Assembly (NCBI GenBank): GCA_001600455.1
Contig: BCKC01000007.1
Span: forward strand, 2,792,019 to 2,856,018
DNA length: 64,000 nt
Reading direction: 5' to 3'
Source of the DNA: Endocalyx cinctus
Taxonomy: Eukaryota; Ascomycota; Sordariomycetes; Amphisphaeriales; Apiosporaceae
Shown: piece by piece, positions 45,994-57,833 of the stretch
Layout of the letters: each line of letters begins with the position of its first letter
Position numbering within the stretch: position 1 is the first letter of the stretch
Notes under the pieces: generated by a model
Told to the model about the DNA's origin: nothing
The model's input: only the letters and a program-made list of their open reading frames with translations
Database searches by the model: none
Translations under genes and position numbers: made by a program

Positions 45994-48598
45994 CTACTCG
46001 GCCCCGATCTCGCTGCCTTCCATCCCAAAGCCGGCGGTGTTGAAGTCGAAAGTAGTACCATCTCCATCGTTATCGTGCAGGAAAGAATCAAAATCGAAGT
46101 CTTGAAGGACATTATCAGTTGTCAGGGGATTGGCAAAGTCCATTGGGAAATCCTGTGCCCAGTTAGTATAGTGAATAGTGTTCCCGGTTTGAGGAGCAAC
46201 TTACCATCCCGCCTTGGTTGTCCATGGCGAAAGAATTCATCTGTGGCTCTGGGTGGGCTTGCGGCGCCGGTACCGGTGCAGCAGGGGCGGGTGGAGGAGC
46301 AGTGGCCGGAGCGTTGGCTTGTGGTTGTGCGCCACCTGCATTCTGACCCGCCTTGTTGAAAGCTGCTGGATTGGCAGGAGTGACAGGCGTGGCAGGCTCT
46401 GCATCTTGTGTCGAGTCAGCAGCGGGTGTTGTGCCAGAGTTTTGCGAAGCCTTCTTCTGAGCGGCAGCAGCCTTGCATTTTAAATTAGCGTGAGATTCTT
46501 AATTGGAAATATACGACTAAAACATACCTTGCTCTTTGTATTCTTAGTGTCCTTTTTCTTTGGCGCAGCCTTATTTGACTGTTGCGGAGTAGGAGGAGCG
46601 GCGTTCTGCTGTGGTGATGACGGTTGTGTTCGGCCGTTTGCATTACCACCGGCAGCAGGAGCTGACGGTGGAGGCATGGATCTCTGCTGCGGTGTGCCTT
46701 GGACGGGGCCTTGGGGTCCTTGGGCACCCTGGGGACCCATGCCATTACCGTTGGGGCCCTGCCATTGCATCTGTTGGGGACCACCCTGGGGGCCTGGTTG
46801 CGGTCTTCCCATCATCTGGGGGGTCATTTGGCCGTTAAACTGCGGATTGGGGTGAGAGCTTGGTGGTCGCATGCCCCCGTTCATCTGCGCAGCTGCAACC
46901 ATGCTGCTGTCCATACCATTCATGTTCTTGAAGAAGTGTTGTTGCATGGCAGGATCCATTCCGTTGGGCATGAAGCCAATCTGGTTGGGAGAACCTCTCG
47001 ACTGGGCGCCTTCGGGTAGCGGGGACGAGATACCAGCGGGGTTCATCTGGGGCGTTCCTCGTTTTATTTGTTCGGCAGGGTTAGGAGAAGCTCCAGATCG
47101 TGCTCCTTGCGGCGAAGTATCCTGGAAAGGCTGTCCATTAGCACCGGGGGGTCCTCCAGGGCCACCTGCGCCATCTCCACGAGGCATGCCCGTCATGCTG
47201 TCTTGCTCTTGTCTGGCCATCATTAAACGCTTTTTATTCTGTTGCTCGAGAAGCATCAGTTGCATTTGATAGTCCTGAAGAGCATGGTTGCTGCCACCAC
47301 TCTGGCCGGGTCCCGCGCCAGCTCTTATTGCGCCAGGTCCGCCCATTTCAGCGTTGTAGTAGTTGGTGACGTCGGCTGGAATCATCGGGGATCCTTGACC
47401 CTGCGGGCCACCAGGGTTAGGCACCTGCTTGTTCGGCATCTGTTGTCCGTGGTGCTGCGACAAATTTGCGGAGTATGTCTGGATCGATTTGGCCTGGGCC
47501 TGGGGAGCTTGGCCTTGGAAATGTTGGAACTGCTGAGGGGACAGATTAGCTGCGTCGATCCCATTTGCGAGCATCTGCTGAGCTATGGCAGCAGTAGCTG
47601 CATTTCTGGGGACGTTGCCTACTTGTTGTTGTCCGGGCATTCCTTGCTGCGGCCGCTGTCCATTCATCATATTTGGATTCTGAGGATTGAAAGGTCCCGG
47701 TCCTTCAATACGCTGCCTCTTACTGGGAGATGGAGCATTGTCCGTTGAGCTAGGCGATGCGGGGCGGTTCTGGTTACCATCCATGCCCGACGCGTCTCGT
47801 TGCATGTGGTTCTGTTTTGCTACTTGGAGCATTTGCATGGCTTGGGGACTATAGCGGGAATACGTTAGCATATGTACCAGGTTATCAGGTGAATGCTGTT
47901 CTTGGGAGAAGGTATACTTCTGATTATTTGCCATCGCCGTTCTCGCGAGGTTGGGCTGCTTTGCGTTCATCGCCATGCCATTCTGAATAGTTCGCATCAT
48001 GGGGTTTAACATGTCTTGCCGCATGCCTCGTAGCAACTCTTGCTGCTGATTTTGCCTCAACCTAGATTGTTGCTGAAGGAATTGTTAGAAGCGTTATATA
48101 TGTAGTGCACGGACTGTGAAAGTTTACCTGTGTATGGTTTACGTATTGACCAACCTGGGGACTTATGCCTGGCTTATTGCGTTGAGCCATCAGCATATCC
48201 CAGAACAAGGCGAACCACTCGTATAAAAAGCAGCTGTCCGTCATGGGCAGCCCTGGTGCGGGTAAGTCCTGCGGTCGTTTCGTGTCCATCTCCTCTTTAC
48301 TATCAGTGTCCATCGCGTCATCGCCGACACCATTTCCGATTGTGTTGCCATTTTCATCATGGCGTTGTCCGTTGGGCTGTTTAAGGTTAAGGTCTGATTC
48401 ACTCCGTACCATAGCACGAGCGCAGTCAAACATTCCTTCTCGAAGAAAATAGTCGTAAATATAGGTATTTAAAGTAGCCCGGCTAGTTCCTCCCTCTAAG
48501 CGTTGGCCTTGTTGCGCGGTTACTGCATTGTTGTTCATCATCATAGGTCCGGCACCCACAGGCGCGCCGGCCATAGGAATATTGGCCATGTTACTCAT
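45994..48598 (-). CDS. som1: LisH-domain developmental regulator, Som1/SomA (Flo8-like)
   Basis: Nuclear co-regulator related to Flo8, Magnaporthe Som1 and Aspergillus SomA, which act downstream of cAMP/PKA in adhesion, conidiation and morphogenesis. Four exons, 48598-48128, 48072-46528, 46471-46205 and 46152-45994, join to 813 residues. The N-terminal LisH/LUFS region is clear: LNTYIYDYFLREGMFDCARA at about residues 41-60 and DSCFLYEWFALFWDML near 125-140. The central 500 residues are Gln/Asn/Pro/Gly/Met-rich low-complexity sequence, with a Pro/Ser-rich patch PASPSSTDNAPSPSKRQR that may contain a nuclear signal. A Lys-rich stretch (APKKKDTKNTKSK) spans exon 2 to exon 3. The last exon encodes an acidic, aromatic tail suited to transcriptional activation. 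A long gene-free upstream region fits a heavily regulated developmental gene. Confidence 0.88.
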
Positions 48599-51154
48599 GA
48601 TATGAGACTGTGGACAGACTTAGTCTGCCGATTCCTGTTCCGTTCAATCACGACGTGTCGCGGAGTTTACGCTAGATAATGGTACATGCGTGAATTGACG
48701 GTATGGGGGAATTGTTGGTATGAAAAATGTAGTTCGGACGCTCTTTCTCGGATATGTCGAAGTCGCACCGGGCACCTATCCTCAAGTCTTTGCTGGTTTA
48801 TGACTTGATTATGAGTTACAAATGGCGACTGGTTGTACGTGCGACGAGCGATCGGTCGAAAACTTCACGATCGCGCAATAACTAAGAAGTTTCTTCGAGA
48901 GAGCGTGTCCAGGAATTTTAACCGCGTCCGCGAAAACGGAAAAAATAAATGAATAATAATAAACAAAAGTGTATAGCTTAAGCTGTAATAGAGAAGAGAC
49001 AGATATTAAAGCGATAATAAATAAAAAAAAATCTGTAAAGAAAGTATGAGTTCTGGCGAATTTAGACCAGATGTTTTTTTTCTTCTTTTTTGGTGCGGTG
49101 CAGGTTTTGAAATGAGACAAAATATGGTTAGAAAGTCTTTGATATAATACGCGACGGAGAAAGGATTGGAGGAATTGATGGTAAAAGTCAGAAAAAAAGG
49201 AGAGTAAAAATGAAATAGTGTTATGATAGAAAAAAAAAAAAAAAAAAGTGATGCCACGGCGAGGGCGAAGATGACTGATTAGGCAGAGTAAAGTCGAAAA
49301 GTCCAAGTATGGGTGGTTATGGGTAGTAAGGTTGTAAGTAGGTAGTAATGATAGTGGTCGATGTGGCACCGCCCTAGTGTTGGCTGCTAGTGGAGGCGAG
49401 TTTTGGGGGCTGGTAATATAATTATGGTGCTCTTTTTTTTTTTTCTTTCTGGAATATGGCGCGACGAGTATAAGAACTGAAGAGAATCCTTATTATTTTC
49501 CCACCAAGCCTCTTTTAAAATTCCTTAAATCTAAATAGACAAATTTTCTTGGTTTTAAGGAGAAATAATGCGTAGTTCGTCCGATGGTGTAGTCGAAACG
49601 TTGGTTATGTAAAATCGTGATGTATGAATATCGACGTCTTTAAGGGTAGCTGAAGGTAGATCTTTCCAGGGCTTCTCGCTGAGTATGTCACGGGAAAGTG
49701 AATTAGAATAACAGAATGATAGGATACGAAAATGACCAAGAAGGATATTCCCCCTCTCCGTCAATCGTTCCTTCGTTGTCGTTTTTGTCTCGCCTTGTCG
49801 GTCTCTTGCGTATTCCTGTTAATCTCGAGATTACAAGAGATTACAGCGCCTCGTCGCAACGCCTGTATTCCTCTTGTACAGCTGAAAGCCAATTAGGCGA
49901 ACCAAATATCGCGTGCGGGACTGACAACCTTGTCGACGACATTCAAAAAAGATGGTTGTTTTTTTTAACATATAACGGTGTAATTACAATTTTATTTTAA
50001 ACAACTGAATTGTCGTAGTCTTAATGACAGACATGTAGAAGGTGATAGAAAGATGCGAGAGGTAGATAATAATAGGTAATAAAGTCTCTAAAGTTCTGTC
50101 TTGGGCCGAGACCTTGCTGGATTCGATTCGATTGAATTGGGGACAACAGTATCGGGTGAGCTTAAGTTTACCTAAGAATAAGGCGATAACGTCCAGTCTA
50201 CTCCGTAGGTACTTAAAATTGATCGATTAAAGGCCAACGGTTGTTCTTTTCTGCCTCTATCCCCTCCTGTATCTTCACTAATTTCTAGGGGAAGCTTATC
50301 TTTAAAGCCGGACTTTTAGGGCCCCTAGGAGTATTTCAGGGCTATTAACTATCACTGTAAAAAAGACGATTATAGTGGAATATAGAAGGGTCTAGTGCTG
50401 TAGGTTGGCAAGTAAAGTAAAGAGGTAAGGGTTCTAATTTAAATTTTTTTTTTTTTAATATCGACTACATAGAAATAAAAGGACGGGAGATACACAGTAG
50501 ACTAGGTTGGGGGGGGACGTGGAGGATAGACAAGATGTGGGACGAGACAGTGTCAGTAGAGAAAAGTTGGCTCATATGTCAACTGTACGCGAATATTTGA
50601 GAACGGGAGTAATTGTATATTTTAGTCAGCTTTTAATATGATATGCCACCTCAAAACGTGGAAAAGACCTTACAAATATGGCAGGAAGATAAAAGAATTC
50701 AAAGTATCCCGGTGCGTAAAATTCAGACCGATCTCCACTATGTGGGCTTGGCACCAGTCGCGTCAATTTCAAGCTTAACCACACATGATAAACTGACCAA
50801 TCAATCGCTTACACTAATTTTCGATATTTAGTTGAATGTACTTATTCGGTACATTTTGAATCTGTACCCAACAATGTATAATTTGATAGGTATTACGGAG
50901 TACTCTTCAGCTCATCGTACTTTTATTACTGTTGATTCATATGAGTTTTCGTGAGAGTAGAATTGAGGTTATGTTTGGTATTATATATATACGGAGTATA
51001 TACATATATTTATCTAGTCAAACAACAAAAATGAAGAACTCTTTCATGTATTCAGCGTTGTAATATCAAAAAGAAAGCATAAATTAAAAATTTTAAGCAA
51101 TCAAAATGGTGAGATTGTCAGACTACACTACTTTCTAAAGTACATCTTAACACC

Positions 51155-51358
51155 CTACCTGTACCGTAAATCCCTGTTCTCCCACGATACACAGTAACTA
51201 TGATTGCCCGGACTTTTTACCCAATCGTTTGGGACCTTCATCATCTGATGGATTTTTTCTTTCTCTTTCTGAATCTCTTCGCTGAGAAGTTTCTGTTGGT
51301 CACCTGAATTAAGTTGATAGATGTAGTATATTGCTGACATAGTAATTCGGATAAACAT
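51155..51358 (-). CDS. Hypothetical small protein
   Basis: A frame of up to 67 residues with a hydrophilic, helical, protein-like body (LLSEEIQKEKEKIHQMMKV followed by PNDWVKSPGNH). An internal ATG gives about 61 residues. No family is recognised and no intron partner was found. It could be a gene fragment or chance. Confidence 0.2.
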   Translation of the reverse strand: MFIRITMSAIYYIYQLNSGDQQKLLSEEIQKEKEKIHQMMKVPNDWVKSPGNHSYCVSWENRDLRYR

Positions 51359-52037
51359 TTTCTTAATTCATATATGAATCATCGTATTTTAATATATGCT
51401 AAGCTTGTTTATTTAAATCTTAGAGCGTATGATGTCGCGAAGACCCCGAGTATCACGTCTTGTCTTCAAGCTTCAAATAAGTACGTACGGAATAACTGAC
51501 TCTTAAATCACCCCTACCCCTATCAAGCGACAGAACTGGGGACTGATTTTCACTCAAATTATAAATAGTGTAAACGAATCAACACGCAGAGGAAAATGTG
51601 GGACTGGAAAAGCGTAAAAGGAGAAAAAAAAAAAAAAAAAAAGACATTTTGTCACGACGAATTCGTGTCTCTTTCATGTGCTAAACTATGTGAGAAAGTA
51701 GTATGCTCATAGTTTATGCGGACTTAAGAACTTAGTATATTCTTTTGATGGGGTTTTGAGTTGTATTGGTTTTTCATCATGAAATACTGAGTACATACAC
51801 ATCTCAACTCCTGCGAATCCATTATACTATGTTGAATATCTTAAGCTTCTGACGTCGGCACGGTAGACAGGCAGACAGGGTTCACCTGGAATATGCTTGC
51901 ATCCACAATTCCATCATGTAAGTAATAACTAAACATCTAGTCTACACTATTCTTGCCGTTCCTGATTTGGATCGACGGTTGAAAAAGCCTGGGGAAGTGG
52001 GGTGGGAAGAGAGTTGAGCCCGACTAATGGGATCTTC

Positions 52038-52064
52038 AAAAAAAAAAAAAAAAAAAAAAAAAAA
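52038..52064. repeat. Poly-A tract
   Basis: Run of about 27 A. Confidence 0.9.
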
Positions 52065-53515
52065 TACTGACCTAATAATTTTTGTAACGAGTAGATGATC
52101 TAGAATTACTCGAAGCATCGTATGAGAATAAATCGAAGAGTAGTCAAGAGTAGGAGATGTATATCATCCCCTTGAAATACATTAAGCCCTTACTTTGTTT
52201 TATAACTATAAGAAATTATATGGAGCGTACCCTTAATCCAGACTGTTGTTACACATTGCTGCAGGTATATATAATTACAAAATGTAATAATGTCCATGCA
52301 TTTACCGTCAATACGGCACGCTAGTGTTATGACTACATATGTAGTGTTGACAGAATAATCTATGCAGGAACATATAGATCTGTGCGAAATAGCGAGAAAC
52401 AAATGAACCGGAAAGAATAACGCCCTGGCGTGAATCGAGATCGTTATATCGAGTCGACCTGTCTGCCTGCGTGTATGAAACCATTACGGTTATCATATGA
52501 TTCACCGTTGTGGAAGATACGATGGGGTAACATCGCCGCTGCATGGTGAGAAACAAGTGCCATTTGCTACGGGGTCGTGCCGAAGAGGAAACCTTGACAC
52601 AGGGCTCCCATATACTACGCCCGATCTCATATAATTTTACGCGACTTTTGAGATCCCGGATTATGCAAGATACCGCAAAGAGGTTGCAAGTCGGAGCCAA
52701 TTTTTGGCGGGGCCTGTCATTCAAAGGCGGAGTGGGAAAAAAAAAAAAAAAAACTAGGTACAGAGATAGAGAGACGGGGAGAGAGAGAGAAAAGGAGAAA
52801 ACAAACCAATGCAGGAAAATGAAAGAAAAGAACATCGAGCAAGAAAATGAAGGAAAAACAAATGAGATAGAAAAAAAAACTAGGGGGGAAAATAATGAAA
52901 GACTGAAGCAAAATTAGAACAGAGACAGGGCGGCGCGTCCCGTTCTTGGTCGGGTCGGATTCTAGCTTGAAGATCCCAAGATCTATTGAATAAAATATAC
53001 ATAGTAACAAACGGGAAGCTCCCTTAGTTAGTCTGGTTCATCCGTCAATTTGTTTTTCTCCGCCGAGACACCGGACAAATCTTTCGGGTCAAGGGTTTCA
53101 TGGCCCTCGACAGTCGCATCTAGAATATGGATGCTTTTCTGTCGGAAATATGAGGCTGGTGGATTTACAACGGGTTTATTATTAATAAAGACGATCGACT
53201 GACTGATAAATCCAAATAGAAAATAAATAATACCATTTACTACTTAATACCTAGTATTCATGTTGCGGCGCACCCGTCAGCGACAAGATTAGTAACTATT
53301 ATACTAAACCCTTGATAGAATCCCCGAAGCTTCCTCCGGGTACAGCCTCAGCTTGTCTCGACCGGAGTATTGCTCATGCCTATCCCCTATTGCCGAAATT
53401 TCCCTAAAAGCATCAAATGATATTATTAATGTTTACACAAGCACGAGTAGAGTACGGTGATCAGCGATAAATGCTGGCTCAGTTTATTATTAATATGTAG
53501 GTATGAATTTGTCTA

Positions 53516-54309
53516 TTAGTCATCTTCGGGTGGTAACTCGTCGTCAATGTATCTAATCAGAGATATTCTCATCTCGGTAGTATCGTTCCCCCGTAAGACG
53601 TCGCTGATGAAATGCGCTTCTACCTGCATCTGCACCATTTCCAATGCCCCACGTAATACACCACAGAATATGTTCGAGTACCAAAGCTCGTCTTGCGCTC
53701 GGCCGTCGTCGGGAAGTTCGACGAAATCGGCCAAGGGATTCTCTTCAAATACCAGTGAAAATTGTTTGCTATCGTTCGTCCAATTTGTGACTGTAGGCGT
53801 GATATTGAGGAATATTTTAAACCCAATCTACCGACAAGCAAAAAAACAGGTCAGTATTACAAGCAACGAACTGAAGCTTTCCTGAATCAGTTTCATGTGT
53901 ATCAACGCAACGCACCTTCGCTATCGTATCGGCGGTCTCTCGGAAGTTGGTACATCTTCGCATGGTATTTGACTTGGCAAGATAATCCTCGATGAGTCGG
54001 AGACCGATATTATACCCCATCCTGTCCAACTGCTTATTTACCTGGACGTAGTCCCCTTCAAAATCCTTGCATAGCTGAGCGACGATGGTTCCGTAGGTCA
54101 AGGTGACGAGTTCGGCGTTGACTTTATCGATGCGACCTCTTTGGGTAATATGGTCAGAAGAGCCTCTGTAAGTATTCAATTTGGACTACAGCAACTTACT
54201 TCCAGATCCTATGCTCAGTTAGCAAATCGCATTGAATAAGGAATATTTCAGGGTCGTGGTCATTTAGAACCTACTCTTCGCCCACGCGGGCTGCTTTGCT
54301 AGATGACAT
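53516..54309 (-). CDS. bet3: TRAPP complex subunit Bet3
   Basis: Core subunit of the TRAPP tethering complexes, which act as GEFs for Rab1/Ypt1 in ER-Golgi and intra-Golgi traffic. Four exons, 54309-54275, 54208-54200, 54138-53916 and 53827-53516, join to 192 residues, the usual Bet3 length. Conserved blocks: SSKAARVGEEIWKGRIDKVN, AELVTLTYGTIVAQLCKD, NKQLDRMGYNIGLRLIEDYL, the Cys in RRCTNF (the site palmitoylated in Bet3 proteins), KIGFKIFLNITPTVTNW, FSLVFEENPLADFVELPD, and YSNIFCGVLRGALEMVQMQV. Exon 2 is only nine bases and encodes the end of EE-Ile-Trp-Lys; it is required to match the family and keep the frame. It is divergent from the U5-40K gene across 505 bases. Confidence 0.95.
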
Positions 54310-54814
54310 GCTCGGCTGTCGAGCTCAGACGACTGTCCAATCAGACCATTGACGTCTATTTGGAAAACTTCTCTGGATCGTGCTCGCCAATTATTTATGA
54401 AAGAAATGAACAAACGAGCTGGTATAGTTCTTTTCACAAACAAGTAGATATCTTATCGTAGTATACCTAATTGTGGCAGTATTCTTGGGCGGTGAATAGT
54501 AATGGTGGGTGTTCGGTGCAATTACGTTAATGTGCGTCACAATAAGTGAGCCCCACCGCCGCAATCTTAGCGTCTTTAGAGCTCCACCCAGCTGAGGCTG
54601 AATTTGCGATGGAAAATCTATTTTTCCGTAATATTTATTTTCTAGGTACTTTAGCTCATGCAGGTAGCTTTGCTTTGCTTTGCTTTACCCAATGCGCTTC
54701 AGTCGTAATACAATTATCTGCCATTCAATTAATAAGAAGATCGCATACTCTCCTACCTAGCTGCTCTATGAAAATTTCTACTACTTATACGTTTAATTGG
54801 AATTTTTAGTTACC
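54310..54814. promoter_or_regulatory. Bidirectional promoter of bet3 and U5-40K genes
   Basis: 505 bases between two divergent housekeeping genes. No recognised element stands out; GCTTTGCTTTGCTTTACC repeats CTTTG at about 54669-54686. Confidence 0.45.
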
Positions 54815-56071
54815 ATGTCAGCTGAGAAACGACCTGCATCCGACGAGCCTGGCGCCAGCCAGATGCTCGTCAAGCGACAGAAGCCCGGGACGAGTACCGC
54901 GCTTGCACGGCGAGATGGACCTTCTGGCAGCGGCGCTTTGATACAATCTGTAAGTATTGTGTATATGCCGCTGCGAAAAAGCCCGGGCGATGTATCTAAC
55001 CCTGTATATGTTATGGTTTAGGCACCACGAACAAGTAACCTAGAAGCTCCCGTAATGGAACTTACAGGCCATTCTGGCGAAATCTTTTCCGCTAGGTTTG
55101 ACCCTACAGGGAGACTCATAGCGTCTGGATCTATGGACAGGAATATATGTACGTTTCGTTACTGTTTAAGATGATTGTTTTTAGCTAATTAGTGGACAGT
55201 GTTATGGAAATCATCCGGTTCTTGCGACAACTACGGCATATTAACTGGTCATCGAGGAGCAGTACTAGATCTCCAATGGTCACGCGACTCCGAAATTCTA
55301 TATTCAGCCTCAGCCGACATGCACCTTGCAAGTTGGGATTTAACGAACGGGACGAGAATACGACGATACATTGGACACGAAGAAATAATTAACGCTATGG
55401 ATATTAGCAAACGCGGGGAGGAATTGCTGATCAGCGCAAGCGACGATGGTACGATTGGTATATGGGATCCTCGCTCGAAGAATGCGGCGGATTATATCGA
55501 GACCGATTTCCCGATAACTTCGGTCGCTGTGTCAGAAGCAGGAAATGAGATCTACTCCGGAGGGATAGATAACGACATAAAAGTTTGGGATATGCGAAAG
55601 AAGGCTGTCGTATATTCGATGCTTGGGCACAATGATACGGTAACGAGTTTACGTGTATCACCCGATTCGCAGTCTTTGCTTTCTTTCTCTCACGACTCGA
55701 CTGTTAAAACTTGGGATATCCGACCATTTGCCCCCACTGAGCGACACATCCGAACATTCGACGGAGCTCAAATCGGGGTCGAAAAGAATTTAATGCGGGC
55801 AAGCTGGGACAAAGAGGGTAAAAAGATCGCAGTTGGTTCTGGTGATGGGACGGTGGTCATATGGTCAAATGACAATGGCAAACTTCTATACAAATTACCT
55901 GGACACAAAGGCACCGTAAACTGTGCCGAATTTACTCCAGGAGACGAACCTATCAGTAAGTTGATTATTCGTATACATCCGTGGATGTCGCAGAAAACAG
56001 GCTTTACTAATCATATTATAGTTCTATCGGCATCATCTGATCGCAGAATGCTGCTTGGTGAGCTCCGCTGA
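54815..56071 (+). CDS. cwf17: U5 snRNP 40-kDa WD40 protein (SNRNP40/Cwf17)
   Basis: Spliceosome component of the U5 snRNP that contacts Prp8. Four exons, 54815-54949, 55022-55148, 55200-55955 and 56022-56071, join to 355 residues. A short basic N-terminus (KRPASDEPGASQMLVKRQK) precedes seven WD40 repeats. Repeat 1 begins LTGHSGEIFSARFDPTG and ends in an ILLWKSSGSCDNYG segment rebuilt across intron 2. Later repeats include SASDDGTIGIWDPR, SGGIDNDIKVWDMRKKAVVY, STVKTWDIRPFAPTERHI and LYKLPGHKGTVN. SGGIDNDIKVWD and WDIRPFAP are near-identical to the animal SNRNP40 sequence. The protein ends ILSASSDRRMLLGELR, as expected. The acceptor of intron 2 was set at ACAG before TGTTATGG because only this restores the family frame. 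Confidence 0.93.
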
Positions 56072-57833
56072 ATCTGGTCTGATGCGAAACAAAAGCTAGG
56101 AAACCTCTCCCCATCAATTTGCGTTTATTTATCATACAGCAAATTGCGAATAGTGGCATGATGGTGAGGAAAATGGTGCCGGTGCGGGGGGACCATTGCT
56201 AGTCAAAAGGATAAACCGAGGCTATTTACCTAGTGATTGTTCGTCATCACCCTCAACGTTTCCAAAGTCGTTTGAAACCCGGTACCTACATTTCGCAATG
56301 GTCTAGCGGCCTGAAAGTGGTAGTGAGGCAGTGAAGTTAGTACCGGTAGTGATAATTCAAGTCCAGGAAATACACTAGAATACGACTCGGCGTGATCCGA
56401 GAGCCAAGATAGTTAGAAGTAGAGGGTGCTTTGAACCTAGGTTAGGGGGTTGTTGACGCAAGCTGGCAAGTCACTTCAAGGGACCCTGTCGCCTGAATGT
56501 CGTATTATGCAATAGCAAGAAAATGAAAGACATTCAATTCGAACCATGAATTAAACTATTAAAAACCAATCTACAGAATGAAATTTTGTCATCAGACGAA
56601 TTCATATTTAAGAACTATTAAATCATGATTTATATATATGCGATAGGTATAAAAATAATATACTACCCATAGATTTCTATTTCAAAGCTGAAGAAAGATG
56701 TCATCATCCACAAATCAAAACCACGATATGCATATGTCAGTCTCTCTCGTAGGGTATATCGTATCTCGATTGGTTTAGCGTCAGCCCAGACCCGAAACAT
56801 TAGTCTCCAACAAGATCCTTGCTTCAAGTCTCAAACTTAGCGACCAAGAGGTATAAAAAAAGGAGTTGACGCGTTCGAGATATTTGGATATTCTTTTCTA
56901 ATATTTGATTGGTTCCGTATCCCAGTGTGACGGTGCCTAGTTCATTGTTTTTGCATATCTGGTTCCTGAATCTTGAAATCTTGAATTCCGCCCTCCCTTG
57001 ATACTTGATTTCGTTTTGCCAATCAATTTAATTTTTTTCTGTCTATTTTTCTTTTCTTTTGGTAATCGTAGAGTGTAGACGCCTACGTATAGGTATTTTC
57101 ATTATTTGTTTCTTATACAGACACTCAACTTATCTGCATCTGGTTGCAGAAGTAGTCTGGTGGTGTAATATATTTCCATCCCATGTCGTTGCTTGATTGC
57201 TAATGGGAAGAGTTTGATTCTCTCCTTACACCCTTGTATGCCTGCACCTTCTCTCCCTCCCTCGTTTTATCTCCCTTTTCTTTCTCGCCGACCATTGGGC
57301 TCTGTGAGCTCTAATTAAGTTCATTCACCACTTTTCCAATTGAATATTCTTTATTCAATGGAATAACATTTCTTCTTTTTCATTATTTTTTGATTCGATT
57401 CGTCACGTTCGTTTACGGCTTTGCCATCATTCATCTATTCCATTCTGGCTGGACCTCCCATATTTTTATATTCATAAACACTGTCCGGACGGCTGCAGGT
57501 ACCCGTTCATTCGTAAACAATATATCAAATCGATTCGTCGAGAATTGTTACAGCCCGAAACTCAATATACGCGACCAAAACAGTTTTATTACCAATCACT
57601 CTCTCTACAACACGGGCCAACTAGCTGTCTGTTTACCTATCAATTGATCTTTTCTAGACAACTTGCTCATTCAACTTATCTTACAGGTTTACTTCTCTGG
57701 ACTTTCTACAACGCTCTGGGACATTCTCCTGTCCACTAAACAGGAACGGAGGAAGGAAGGAGCATAGCATGAATCATCTGGACTATCAATAGCAATAGGT
57801 TCTACTTTTAATAAGTATCCTCCCTGGCTCGCG
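56072..57833. other. Intergenic region, 1.8 kb
   Basis: No gene is supported. The 3' part (about 57230-57300) is strongly CT-rich, a common feature of fungal promoters, and is likely the promoter and 5' leader of the next gene. Confidence 0.5.

Larger units (their letters stand above)
48599..53515. other. Gene-poor region, 4.9 kb, upstream of som1
   Basis: No intact gene is supported. The 1.5 kb nearest som1 is rich in T/A homopolymers and probably holds its promoter and long 5' leader. Further out are AT-rich DNA and A-tracts (for example 52038-52064). The only weak coding-like frame is at 51155-51358. Confidence 0.5.

Noticed and set aside
46490..47748. Several plus-strand frames opposite the Som1-like gene
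   Set aside because: Antisense of Gln/Pro/Gly-repeat sequence; low complexity only.
48809..49369. 186-residue Phe/Ser-rich minus-strand frame upstream of the Som1-like gene
   Set aside because: Driven by T-tracts; no protein-like pattern. More likely promoter or 5' leader.
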